Origin: Bacteroides sp.
GTDB lineage: Bacteria; Bacteroidota; Bacteroidia; Bacteroidales; Muribaculaceae
Assembly (NCBI GenBank): GCA_014802265.1
Contig: JAAVCP010000025.1
Span: 59,897-123,896 of the forward strand
Reading direction: 5' to 3'
Length of the DNA stretch: 64,000 bases
The position numbers and the translations under genes are program-made. Below, one piece after another: positions 1 to 8,051 of the stretch; within the stretch, counting starts at the first letter, position 1, and the number at the start of each line of letters is the position of its first letter. The notes under the pieces were generated by a model. That model did not search any database. It worked only from the letters and a program-made list of their open reading frames with translations, and was not told where the DNA came from.

Positions 1-1
1 C

Positions 2-232
2 AATAAATCGTTTTTTGAAACTCTCCTTACTGAACATCCCAATCTTACAAAAGGTGAATTACGATTATGTGCACTTATTTGGATGAATTTATCTACTAAG
101 GAAATAGCAATGGTTACTAATAGATCTGTACGTACGGTTGAGTCTATGAAATATCGTCTGCACAAGAAACTCAATATCTCAGAATCAACCGAAAGTTATC
201 TACGTAAATTTCAGACTGACTCCGAGAATTAA
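2..232 (+). CDS. LuxR-type HTH regulator, C-terminal end only
   Basis: The window opens inside this gene, which reads in frame from base 2 to a TAA at 230-232 (76 residues seen). The residues form a GerE/LuxR-type helix-turn-helix: the segment LTKGELRLCALIWMNLSTKEIA is followed by the recognition-helix region SVRTVESMKYRLHKKL. In Bacteroidales this kind of domain often ends TPR- or sensor-type regulators that have a periplasmic or cytoplasmic N-terminal half, but that half lies outside the window. The target genes cannot be read from this fragment. It is too short for the supplied ORF track because its start is missing. The DNA-binding assignment is firm, the regulatory role is inference. Confidence 0.8.
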   Translation, partial: NKSFFETLLTEHPNLTKGELRLCALIWMNLSTKEIAMVTNRSVRTVESMKYRLHKKLNISESTESYLRKFQTDSEN

Positions 233-400
233 CATTCTACTACCAATGAGTATGAATAAGAAAATCCAAGATAAAAATTTTTATAATTAACCGTAATTTT
301 ATAAAAAATCGAGGTGATTATATATAAAGATGGTTTATGATTGGTGAGGAGGTGAAGCGCACGTTAGAGGTCTTTTTCAAATATTAATTATAAAAGAATA

Positions 401-427
401 CCTGAGGTGGTGGATTTTCACCTCAGG
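401..427 (-). terminator. Hairpin terminator of the HMA-protein gene
   Basis: CCTGAGGTG and CACCTCAGG form a perfect 9-bp stem with a 9-nt loop. Read on the minus strand it follows the stop codon of the HMA gene by about 33 bases and is followed by a T-rich stretch (TATTCTTTTATAA). The rest of 233-459 shows only AT-rich spacer. Confidence 0.75.
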
Positions 428-459
428 CGTATCATAGGTATATGTAGTTGTAAGAATCG

Positions 460-897
460 TTATTTCTTTGTTTTGCAGCACTCAGACGTGTTGTCGTTGC
501 TCTTTGATTTATCTTTACAGTCAGATTCTTTCTTGCAGTCAGACTTGTCTTTACATTCCGATTTATTCTTGCAGCATTCAGATTTACCCTGAGCAGGGGA
601 AGCGGCTGCGTCTCCCTCTTCTATCTTAGTAACCTGATAATTTAGTTTGCCGAAGGCTTCCTCAAGATTTGTCTCCGTAGTCTTGTCAGCATCGTATGTT
701 ACGGTTACTCGCTGATGCTCAAGGTCAGTCTCAATTTTCTTGACTCCTTTTTCAAAACGCAGATTGCCCTTGATACGGTTCTCGCAATTCTGACATGACA
801 TGGGGGGAGTGGTGGTCACCACATATTCTTTGATGTCTTTGGCATACAAAGACAAACAGCCTGTAACAAGAAGGAAAGATAAAAATATATTTCTCAT
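460..897 (-). CDS. Secreted HMA-domain metal-binding protein with Cys/Lys-rich tail
   Basis: A 145-residue protein with a signal peptide (MRNIFLSFLLVTGCLSLYAK). It carries one heavy-metal-associated domain (about residues 24-95) with the motif MSCQNC, Cys35 and Cys38 being the expected copper- or other soft-metal-binding pair. From about residue 103 the protein becomes a low-complexity tail of K, S, D, E and seven cysteines (KSECCKNKSECKDKSDC...). That tail looks like a second, disordered thiol-rich metal sink. The gene lies 117 bases downstream of a TonB-dependent receptor on the same strand, with its own terminator after it, so the two are probably one operon. HMA proteins beside TonB receptors in Bacteroidetes are usually linked to metal, often copper, handling. 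Which metal is bound here is inference. Confidence 0.8.
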   Translation of the reverse strand: MRNIFLSFLLVTGCLSLYAKDIKEYVVTTTPPMSCQNCENRIKGNLRFEKGVKKIETDLEHQRVTVTYDADKTTETNLEEAFGKLNYQVTKIEEGDAAASPAQGKSECCKNKSECKDKSDCKKESDCKDKSKSNDNTSECCKTKK

Positions 898-1014
898 TAT
901 TATGATTATAATGGGGTTGAAATTGTTCTCTCAGGTAAAATTTAAAAATAATTACCTCTTTAATAGATTAACGTATTAATCATTAAAATCTTATATTTCC
1001 TGCATAATAAAAAA

Positions 1015-3063
1015 TTATAGTTTGCCGAAATTAAAGCGGATTCCCACGTATGCCATTGCCCCATGCACCGGACCCCATATCATTGAGGAATCAAAGTTAG
1101 GTCCCCAGGGGTCGTTGGAGGCAATGATGGGATTTTTCTGTTTGAAATTAGTCAGGTTCTCGCCACCGGCATAGATTGAGAAATGACGAAACCAGCGTGT
1201 CACTTGCAGATTAAGCTGAGGAAATGGCTTGAATTTCTCCGACCATGACCATGAGCCATCGGCGAGCTTATATGGTGCCGGCATTCTGCCGCCGCCATTT
1301 AGCTGAAACGTCACGTCAAATTGCCAAATGTCCATGGGAGTAGAGTAGGAGAGCGTCAGCAATCCCTTATAGCGTGATGTAAGAGGCTTTTCCATCAAGA
1401 TGCCATTATAAGTGGTCTTCACGTCGTTAAGTCTCCATGCAGCTGTGATGTCTAATCCGAATGACGACTCGTAGGTGGCATCGACCTGAAAAGTATGAGA
1501 AAAAGATTTACCTGAAAGATTTCCGATAATGAGTGAGTGTGGGTCGGAATCATAATCAACCACCACCTGTCGGTCGAAATCAGTGTAGTAATATTCTGCA
1601 TTCACCCGCAGGGTCTCCTGATTTATCGGTATGGTCAATTGAGCGGAAATTCCGTAATTCCAAGATGCCTCCTGTTGCAGATTCTCCACGACTAATTCGC
1701 GGGAGCTTGCCATGAGATAATTATACTCAGCCCACGGTAACACGGTGCGATAACCCTTCCCAACCGACCCGCGTAAGGTAAGCACTTCCACTGGGGTGTA
1801 GCGTAAGTTGATTCGTGGAGTGACAAACCAGCCATAAAGCGAACTGTGGTCACCCCGTAGTCCTGCCATTGCCGTAAGGGAGGGAAAGGGTTTCCATGTA
1901 TATTGAGCATAGCCGCCGAAAACTGTCTCCTTGTCAATAAGTTTGCGTGATGTGTTGTCAGTTGAGTTTTGGGTGGCAATATGTTGGTTGAGATAGTCGT
2001 GGTTTAAAGATAAGCCGACAGAGAGATTATGCTGCTCAGTGAAATCTGATTCATACATCATCTGGGCATATACATTTCCTTCGTCTACATCATATCCTTT
2101 AAATCCGTAGGAGGCATCAAGCTTGTGAAACGAGCCTGTTGCCATAACTGCGAGGTTGGAGTTATTCTCGCGGCTGAGTATAAAGGCATGTTTCATATAT
2201 GCCTCATATCTCTGCGTTTTCAGGGTAATTTTATAGAGGGGGGAGAGGTGATCAGCGGTACGATGGTGTGTCACTTGACCTGCCTCACTTTTCTCATTTA
2301 TCACACCTACTCCACCATGGAAAATATATTTATCAGCAAAATAATCCCACCTGTTCTGCACGTTGAATTGCCTGATGTCGGGGGTATCAAGGAATCCGTC
2401 GCCGTTGCCGTCATGATTCATAAACCGGTCTTCTGCATGGAGCAGAATCTCTGTGTTCAGTCGGGGAGAAAGATGAAAATTTGCGTCGAGATTTGCCTCT
2501 GCCTTTAATTCAGAATCGAGGTATGCATTTATGGCTACCCCTTGTGGGTCTTCGGGTTTCAGGTATTCCACATCAATCTGTCCTGACATAGATTCATAAC
2601 CATTCTTTACTGAACTGCACCCCTTCGACACGCTGATGCTCTTCATCCAGGGACCCGGCACATAGCGCAGGGCATACGGACGCGCCGCCCCACGGAAATT
2701 CGGGAGGGTCTCCGTAAGCAGCTGAACATAGCTTCCCGACAACCCAAGCAATTTTATTTGCTTTGCTCCGGTGGCTGGATCCGAATAATTGACATCAACT
2801 GACGGATTTGTGGTGAAACTTTCTCCAAGGTTGCAGCAAGCTGCCTTAAACAGTTCGTTTTGGTTTATTTTGAAAGCATTCTCAGGACCTGACAGATTGA
2901 ACTTGGCTGATTTTTTCTTGACGATAACGAAATCGTCAAGATGATTCCATTCCACGGAATCTGCCGCGTGTTCATTCTCTTTGGTTTGAGCATCTAACGG
3001 GAGAAGGGTGCCTATGGAAAAAAGCAGTGTGGTCAGCCTTTGCAGGGAAGGGTATTTTGTCAT
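1015..3063 (-). CDS. TonB-dependent outer-membrane receptor, metal-linked
   Basis: TonB-dependent receptor with a short N-terminal signal sequence, a plug domain (from about NPSVDVNYSDPATGAKQIKLLG to SMSGQIDVEYL) and a 22-strand-type barrel ending in the C-terminal aromatic pattern AYVGIRFNFGKL. It lacks the carboxypeptidase-like extension of SusC-type receptors. A calcium-loop-like motif, HDGNGDGFLDTPD, sits just after the plug, and the plug holds a Cys in SKGCSSVKNG. I start at the second Met (MTKYPSL). The longer ORF start at 3126 lies upstream of the perfect -7 element TAATTTTG on this strand and adds no signal peptide. The downstream HMA gene suggests metal or metal-chelate import. The substrate is not shown by sequence. 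Confidence 0.85.
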   Translation of the reverse strand: MTKYPSLQRLTTLLFSIGTLLPLDAQTKENEHAADSVEWNHLDDFVIVKKKSAKFNLSGPENAFKINQNELFKAACCNLGESFTTNPSVDVNYSDPATGAKQIKLLGLSGSYVQLLTETLPNFRGAARPYALRYVPGPWMKSISVSKGCSSVKNGYESMSGQIDVEYLKPEDPQGVAINAYLDSELKAEANLDANFHLSPRLNTEILLHAEDRFMNHDGNGDGFLDTPDIRQFNVQNRWDYFADKYIFHGGVGVINEKSEAGQVTHHRTADHLSPLYKITLKTQRYEAYMKHAFILSRENNSNLAVMATGSFHKLDASYGFKGYDVDEGNVYAQMMYESDFTEQHNLSVGLSLNHDYLNQHIATQNSTDNTSRKLIDKETVFGGYAQYTWKPFPSLTAMAGLRGDHSSLYGWFVTPRINLRYTPVEVLTLRGSVGKGYRTVLPWAEYNYLMASSRELVVENLQQEASWNYGISAQLTIPINQETLRVNAEYYYTDFDRQVVVDYDSDPHSLIIGNLSGKSFSHTFQVDATYESSFGLDITAAWRLNDVKTTYNGILMEKPLTSRYKGLLTLSYSTPMDIWQFDVTFQLNGGGRMPAPYKLADGSWSWSEKFKPFPQLNLQVTRWFRHFSIYAGGENLTNFKQKNPIIASNDPWGPNFDSSMIWGPVHGAMAYVGIRFNFGKL

Positions 3064-3095
3064 TTTTTTGCAGGGTTGTTTACATGAATCAGCTA

Positions 3096-3103
3096 CAAAA
3101 TTA
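3096..3103 (-). promoter_or_regulatory. -7 element for the TonB receptor/HMA operon
   Basis: CAAAATTA on the plus strand is TAATTTTG on the minus strand, a perfect Bacteroidetes -7 box (TAnnTTTG). No clean TTG lies at the usual 20-bp spacing. Its position places transcription start near 3090, which supports translation from 3063 rather than 3126. Confidence 0.5.
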
Positions 3104-3146
3104 ATTAAAAAAATCAACTTTTCCACTTTCTTTTGTCGTTATTAGT

Positions 3147-3177
3147 TTGGAAGCAACTTAATAAAGGAGTAATTTTG
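3147..3177 (+). promoter_or_regulatory. Promoter for the glycosyltransferase operon
   Basis: TTG (3147-3149), a 20-bp spacer, then TAATTTTG (3170-3177): an exact match to the Bacteroidetes -33/-7 promoter. The start codon at 3188 is only about 10 bases downstream, so the mRNA leader would be very short. Confidence 0.7.
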
Positions 3178-3187
3178 CAACCGAAAA

Positions 3188-4375
3188 ATGAGAAACGTGT
3201 ATTCATATCCGGACGCCAAAGGTCTTTTTGGTATCTTCAACGACAGTTTCCCTCCCATTATAGACGGAGTGTCTCTGACGGTGGAGAATTATGTCTATTG
3301 GCTTCAACAGGCTGGTCTTGAGCCATGTGTGGTTACACCATGGAATCCGGTGAAGATTGATCACGACTACTCGGTGATGAAATTTTTCTCACTTCCAATC
3401 CGCTCGAGAAAGCCTTACCGTTACGGCTATCCCAAGCTTGACCCGTTTATATGGCGGCGGCTTCTTAAGACCGATTTCAAATTGCTCCATTCCCATTGTC
3501 CTTTCTCTTCGGGGCGTCTGGCAGTCTATGTAAAGAAACACAGGCACATTCCACTTATCGGCACCTTCCATTCAAAATATAAGGCTGACCTTGAGCACTC
3601 GTTTAAGCTGCTGCCGTGGTGTGTGCCTATTATAATGAAAAGGATTCTCAATTTCTTCAATTCATGTGATGAGGTATGGATCCCTCAGGCGCAGGTGGAG
3701 GAGACCGTTAGAGAATATGGTTATAAGGGGAAGCTGACAGTTGTGGAAAACGGCAATGACTTTGCCTCTGTGATAAAGGGCAATCTTTGGGACTATAAGC
3801 GGGATGCTAAAAAGAAAATAGGCACAGATGAGGACTGCATAAATCTTCTGTTTGTCGGTCAGCATATTTGGGAGAAGGGTATAGGTGTAATTATCGACTC
3901 CCTTGAATTGCTGAAAGATAAGGTGCCATTCCGTATGAATTTTATAGGTACCGGATATGCTTCCGACGAACTTGCGGAACTGGTTAAGCGCAAAGGCCTT
4001 TCCGACAAAGTGAAACTTAACGGAGTGATAAAAGACCGCACTGTGTTGAGCAACTATTACGCGGGGAGCGACTTGTTTCTGTTCCCTTCTTTCTACGACA
4101 ATGCTCCCCTCGTATTACGAGAGGCAGCTGCTATGGGCACCCCGACTGTTCTTCTTTCCGGCTCCACCGCTTCGGAGGTAATAAGGAATGACCGCAATGG
4201 TTTCCTGACAGACCGCACTCCGGAGGCTTTTGCCGGTATGATTTTGCAGCTGGCAGCTGACCGGCAGCGCTTGAGGCGAGTAGCCAATGAAGCCCGCAAT
4301 ACTCTTGTCAGAAGTTGGGAAGACGTGGTGGGGGAGGTGATTGACCGCTACCGGATTATATTATCAAAAAAATAA
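3188..4375 (+). CDS. GT4-family glycosyltransferase
   Basis: A 395-residue GT-B glycosyltransferase. The N-terminal half begins IFNDSFPPIIDGVSLTVENYV, typical of GT4 enzymes that resemble SqdX or mannosyltransferases (acceptor-binding loop after strand 1). The C-terminal half has the nucleotide-sugar domain: NLLFVGQHIWEKGIG, then a late block LFLFPSFYDNAPLVLREAAAMGTPTVLLSGSTASEVI containing the E-x7-E-type motif. No signal peptide or membrane span is seen, so it is cytosolic or peripheral. It is followed after 27 bases by a lysylphosphatidylglycerol-synthase-like membrane protein, a pairing that suggests glycolipid or envelope glycan synthesis. The start at 3188 is used because the domain starts immediately and a promoter sits just upstream. 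The sugar donor and acceptor are unknown. Confidence 0.85.
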   Translation: MRNVYSYPDAKGLFGIFNDSFPPIIDGVSLTVENYVYWLQQAGLEPCVVTPWNPVKIDHDYSVMKFFSLPIRSRKPYRYGYPKLDPFIWRRLLKTDFKLLHSHCPFSSGRLAVYVKKHRHIPLIGTFHSKYKADLEHSFKLLPWCVPIIMKRILNFFNSCDEVWIPQAQVEETVREYGYKGKLTVVENGNDFASVIKGNLWDYKRDAKKKIGTDEDCINLLFVGQHIWEKGIGVIIDSLELLKDKVPFRMNFIGTGYASDELAELVKRKGLSDKVKLNGVIKDRTVLSNYYAGSDLFLFPSFYDNAPLVLREAAAMGTPTVLLSGSTASEVIRNDRNGFLTDRTPEAFAGMILQLAADRQRLRRVANEARNTLVRSWEDVVGEVIDRYRIILSKK

Positions 4376-4402
4376 ATGTTAACATCTGATAAAATTTAAG
4401 AT

Positions 4403-5497
4403 ATGCAGCCATCAAATGAACCCACAACGAAATCTGCCACTGGAGAGGAAGGGAAGAAAATATTTTCCACATGGAAAGTGTTGTTGCCTGTCTTGATAGG
4501 GTTGAGTGTCGTGGCATACATGTTTTGGCATGATGCCGAGAAAGAGAACCTGAAGGAAATTGTCGCCGGAATTCATTTCAATTGGCGCACCTGGGTATGT
4601 ATAGGGTTGGCATGCCTTTTCATGTTTGGGAGAGATTTCGGACTCAGTTGGCGCTTCAGAACACTGACCGACAGACAATTACGTTGGGGACAGGCGTTTA
4701 AAGTTGATTTGCTTTGTGAATTTACCTCCTGTGTAACCCCTTCGGCAGTGGGAGGAAGTTCACTTGGAATGGTCTTTCTCAATTCGCAGGGAATTGAGTT
4801 TGGCAGAGCCACGACTCTTATGATGACTACTCTGTTTCTTGATGAACTTTTTTTCGTGGTTTTTTGTCCGATAGTGGTTATTTTGACACCCGGAAGCGAG
4901 ATATTCGCCTCAGGGGGAGTAGGGTTCACTCACGGCATAAAATTGACATTCTGGCTTATATATAGCGTTATATTTGCATGGACTGCAATTCTTTTCTGCG
5001 GCATAATTTGGAAACCTAACTGGATGCGGTCATTTCTTACTAAAGTGACAAGTTGGAAATTTCTACGCCGCTGGCAAGATAAGGCAACCGAATTAGGCGA
5101 CAATATGGTTGCCACTTCAGCCGAACTGCGTAAAAAGCCATTCAGCTTTTGGTTAAGGGTCTTCGGAGGCACTTCCTTGTCATGGTTTTCACGCTACTTG
5201 GTGGTAAATGCCCTTTTCTTCGGTTTTCTGCCTCAGTCAGACCCTGAGCAATGGGTCATATTTGCGCGTGAATTTGTGCTTTGGGTAGTCTTGATGGTGA
5301 GTCCCACTCCCGGAGGGTCAGGACTTAGTGAATGGCTGTTTTCCGAATATTACGGCGACATCATCAATTCAGCGGGGCTTGCCCTTCTTCTTGCCATTTT
5401 GTGGCGTATCATTTCCTATTATGTCTATCTTATCATCGGGGCGATAATAGTGCCAGCCTGGATCAAAAACACCTACAATAAATTTCGCAAACAGTAG
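4403..5497 (+). CDS. LPG synthase TM-region family (YbhN/UPF0104) membrane protein
   Basis: A 364-residue multispanning inner-membrane protein with about eight hydrophobic segments, beginning with FSTWKVLLPVLIGLSVVAYMFW. It has the hallmark stretch of the UPF0104/lysylphosphatidylglycerol synthase membrane domain: a conserved FTSCVTPSAVGGSSLGMVFL block and SPTPGGSGLSEWLF near the C-terminus. The soluble aminoacyltransferase domain of MprF is absent, so it is unlikely to make lysyl-PG. Stand-alone members of this family are thought to move or flip lipids and often sit beside glycosyltransferases, as here (27-base gap, same operon). The function is therefore inferred as lipid or glycolipid transport. 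Confidence 0.8.
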   Translation: MQPSNEPTTKSATGEEGKKIFSTWKVLLPVLIGLSVVAYMFWHDAEKENLKEIVAGIHFNWRTWVCIGLACLFMFGRDFGLSWRFRTLTDRQLRWGQAFKVDLLCEFTSCVTPSAVGGSSLGMVFLNSQGIEFGRATTLMMTTLFLDELFFVVFCPIVVILTPGSEIFASGGVGFTHGIKLTFWLIYSVIFAWTAILFCGIIWKPNWMRSFLTKVTSWKFLRRWQDKATELGDNMVATSAELRKKPFSFWLRVFGGTSLSWFSRYLVVNALFFGFLPQSDPEQWVIFAREFVLWVVLMVSPTPGGSGLSEWLFSEYYGDIINSAGLALLLAILWRIISYYVYLIIGAIIVPAWIKNTYNKFRKQ

Positions 5498-5654
5498 CGA
5501 AAAGACCAAAATATTAGTCAATATCCTCCCGAAGGATAGTGTAATCTTGGCGCTTGATAGGTAAAATGTCACCCGGCTCGTACCCTTAGTAGGTGCAAAT
5601 GAATATCAAGGTGTAAAGTGAAACAGAAAATTGTGTGAAAGATATTTAAAAATG

Positions 5655-5685
5655 TTGTTGATTTCGGCTAAAATGATTAATTTTG
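5655..5685 (+). promoter_or_regulatory. Promoter for pfp
   Basis: TTG (5655-5657), 20-bp spacer and TAATTTTG (5678-5685) match the Bacteroidetes consensus. Start codon at 5772 leaves a leader of about 80 bases. The rest of 5498-5771 contains a weak ATCCT/AGGAT stem near 5521 but no clear terminator or RNA gene. Confidence 0.7.
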
Positions 5686-5771
5686 CAGCCTGAAATAAAA
5701 TGAAATAACAAATCGCTTCCGACTTACATTTTCAAGGGTGTCGGAAAGGTTATCCAGGTAAAAAACATAGA

Positions 5772-7430
5772 ATGAAAAAGAGTGCACTTCAAAGGGTGAG
5801 AGCTGAATATCAGCCCAAACTGCCCAAAGCCCTTCAGGGTCCGGTAAAACTTAAGATTGGTGAGGCAACTGAATCAGTTGCCCATCAGGAAGAAATCAAG
5901 AAGCTTTTTCCCCACACTTACGGAATGCCTGTCGTTGAATTTGAGAGGAACGATGATCCGGAGCGTGTAGAAGAGCCTTTCAATGTAGGTATCATTCTTT
6001 CGGGTGGTCAGGCCCCCGGTGGTCATAACGTGGTGAGTGGCATCTTCGACGGCATTAAGAGCCTTAACAAAGAATGTCGTCTTTATGGCTTCCTTATGGG
6101 TCCTTCCGGTTTTATCAACCATCAGTATATGGAGCTTACTGCTGCCTATATTAAGGAATACCGCAACACGGGTGGCTTTGACATTATCGGTTCAGGCAGA
6201 ACAAAACTTGAGACTCCTGAACAGTTTGAGGCTGGTCTCAAGGTGTTGAAAGAACTTAACATAAAGGCTCTCGTTATCATTGGCGGTGACGACTCCAACA
6301 CTAATGCTGCCGTGCTTGCCGAGTATTATAAGAATATAAATGCCGGCATTCAGGTGATCGGTGTGCCCAAGACTATCGACGGTGACCTTAAGAACGAATG
6401 GATTGAGACTTCTTTCGGTTTTGATACTGCATGCAAGGTGTATAGCGAAGTGATCGGTAACATTCAGCGCGACTGCAACTCTGCAAAGAAATATTACCAC
6501 TTCATCAAACTGATGGGTCGCTCTGCATCTCATATCGCCTTGGAGTGCGCACTTGAGACTCAGCCTAATGTTTGCTTGATTTCTGAGGAGATCCTTGCAA
6601 AGCGTATGACTCTTGACAACATTGTCAGCTATCTTTGCTATGTGATTGCCGAGCGTGCTAAACTTGGCTGGAATTTCGGTACAGTGCTCGTACCGGAAGG
6701 TCTTATCGAGTTTATCCCTTCAATGAAGTCACTTATCTCAGAGCTTAATGATGTGCTCGTTGAGTATGCTACTGAACTTGAAGGCCTTGAGGAACTCGAC
6801 AAGCTGAGAGCTATCCATGCACATCTTTCTCCTGTTAATGCTGAACTTTATAAGTCTCTCCCGAAGGCAATAGCACTCCAGCTTAGTCTTGACCGTGACA
6901 GCCACGGCAACGTGCAGGTGTCTCTCATCGAGACTGAAAGCCTCCTGAGTGAGATGGTTGAGAAGCGTCTTGAGGAGATGGCAGAAGAAGGTCAATATTC
7001 CGGTAGATTTAATGCACAGCATCATTTCTTTGGATATGAGGGACGTTGCGCTGACCCGACTAACTTTGATGCCGATTATACATACGCTCTTGGTTTCAAT
7101 GCTGCCATGCTTATCAATGCGGGGCTGACGGGCTATATGAGTTCAGTGCGTAACCTCACCGACCATACTGAGAACTGGATTGCAGGCGGCATCCCAATCA
7201 CTATGATGATGAACATGGAACGTCGCCACGGCGCAATGAAACCTGTGATTCAGAAGGCTCTTGTCAACCTCAATGGTCGTCCTTACCTGAAGTTTGCCTC
7301 AATGCGTGAGACACTTGCATTGAACACTCTTTATCAGTATCCCGGTCCTATCCAGTATTTCGGTCCGGCTGAAATCTGCGATCGCCCGTCGATGACTCTT
7401 CTTCTTGAGCACAATAAGAGTATATCTTAA
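5772..7430 (+). CDS. pfp: Diphosphate-fructose-6-phosphate 1-phosphotransferase
   Basis: Long-form (552 aa) pyrophosphate-dependent phosphofructokinase that reversibly phosphorylates fructose 6-phosphate to the 1,6-bisphosphate in the cytoplasm, using PPi instead of ATP. The PPi specificity is visible in IIGGDDSNTNA: the second Asp of GGDD takes the place of the Gly found in ATP-dependent enzymes. The catalytic block is PKTIDGDLKNEW. Substrate-binding segments include KLMGRSASHIALECA, VLVPEGLIEF and the late FFGYEGRCADPTNFDADY. The length matches the plant-type/Bacteroidetes long PFP group, which carries an inserted helical domain. It has its own promoter and a terminator right after, so it is monocistronic. 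Confidence 0.95.
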   Translation: MKKSALQRVRAEYQPKLPKALQGPVKLKIGEATESVAHQEEIKKLFPHTYGMPVVEFERNDDPERVEEPFNVGIILSGGQAPGGHNVVSGIFDGIKSLNKECRLYGFLMGPSGFINHQYMELTAAYIKEYRNTGGFDIIGSGRTKLETPEQFEAGLKVLKELNIKALVIIGGDDSNTNAAVLAEYYKNINAGIQVIGVPKTIDGDLKNEWIETSFGFDTACKVYSEVIGNIQRDCNSAKKYYHFIKLMGRSASHIALECALETQPNVCLISEEILAKRMTLDNIVSYLCYVIAERAKLGWNFGTVLVPEGLIEFIPSMKSLISELNDVLVEYATELEGLEELDKLRAIHAHLSPVNAELYKSLPKAIALQLSLDRDSHGNVQVSLIETESLLSEMVEKRLEEMAEEGQYSGRFNAQHHFFGYEGRCADPTNFDADYTYALGFNAAMLINAGLTGYMSSVRNLTDHTENWIAGGIPITMMMNMERRHGAMKPVIQKALVNLNGRPYLKFASMRETLALNTLYQYPGPIQYFGPAEICDRPSMTLLLEHNKSIS

Positions 7431-7458
7431 ATTTAGCAACTGATTTTACGTTTATTTT

Positions 7459-7492
7459 AAAGCCGGCTCGAAATCTTTTTCGCGTCGGCTTT
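7459..7492 (+). terminator. Rho-independent terminator after pfp
   Basis: AAAGCCG ... CGGCTTT, with further inner pairing CGAAA/TTTCG, 28 bases after the pfp stop. The stem closes in TTT followed by GTTAAT. Confidence 0.7.
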
Positions 7493-7534
7493 GTTAATAA
7501 GTTTGTAAACTTTGATATATCCAAATTAAAAATT

Positions 7535-7966
7535 ATGAAAAAACTAATTCTTATGTCATTGGCTGCCGTTGCAATGACACTTCCCGCTTGTAGCAACAGT
7601 AAACAGGAACCTAAAAATATTGAGGTTGAGGTTGTATCCGATGCTGAAATAACCACCATGGAGAATGATAAGGTGCTGAAATCATCAAAAGGACATCCGA
7701 TGCTGGCTGATTTTTCAGCAGAATGGTGCCCTCCATGTCGCCAGATGAAACCGATTTTTCGTAAGTTGAAGAATGAATATGAAGGCAAGATAGATTTGGT
7801 TACGATTGATGTTGATAAAAATCCTGAGTTGGCAGAACGCTATAATGTTACCTCGATACCTACGTTTGTCTATATTTCTCCTTCGGGAAAAGAATTATAT
7901 CGCAATGTAGGGTTGCAGACGGAAGTAATCATCCGTTCAGATATCCTTAAATATTTGAGTGAATAA
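7535..7966 (+). CDS. Thioredoxin-fold lipoprotein
   Basis: A 143-residue exported thioredoxin. The N-terminus is a lipoprotein signal (MKKLILMSLAAVAMTLPAC, lipidated Cys19), so it is anchored on the periplasmic side or in the outer membrane. The thioredoxin domain follows from about residue 45, with the redox motif WCPPC (Cys65/Cys68) in ADFSAEWCPPCRQM and the cis-proline loop SIPTF. CPPC instead of the CGPC of thioredoxin shifts the redox behaviour, but the direction of use (reductant, isomerase or oxidant) cannot be judged from sequence. It stands alone between pfp and a bidirectional terminator. Confidence 0.9.
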   Translation: MKKLILMSLAAVAMTLPACSNSKQEPKNIEVEVVSDAEITTMENDKVLKSSKGHPMLADFSAEWCPPCRQMKPIFRKLKNEYEGKIDLVTIDVDKNPELAERYNVTSIPTFVYISPSGKELYRNVGLQTEVIIRSDILKYLSE

Positions 7967-7980
7967 TTATAGGTTGTGTA

Positions 7981-8030
7981 AATAGTTAAAAAAATCCGCA
8001 TCTGCTCAGATGCGGATTTTTTTAACTATT
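7981..8030. terminator. Bidirectional terminator, perfect 24-bp inverted repeat
   Basis: AATAGTTAAAAAAATCCGCATCTG is followed by CT and its exact reverse complement. The stem has T-runs on both strands. It lies between the convergent thioredoxin and lipoprotein genes, so it can end both transcripts. Confidence 0.9.
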
Positions 8031-8051
8031 TATCACTGAATGATGAAGTGT

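Noticed and set aside
5498-5771. Possible tRNA or RNA gene before pfp
   Set aside because: I could not fold a cloverleaf or find a conserved T-loop; only weak short stems and a promoter are present.
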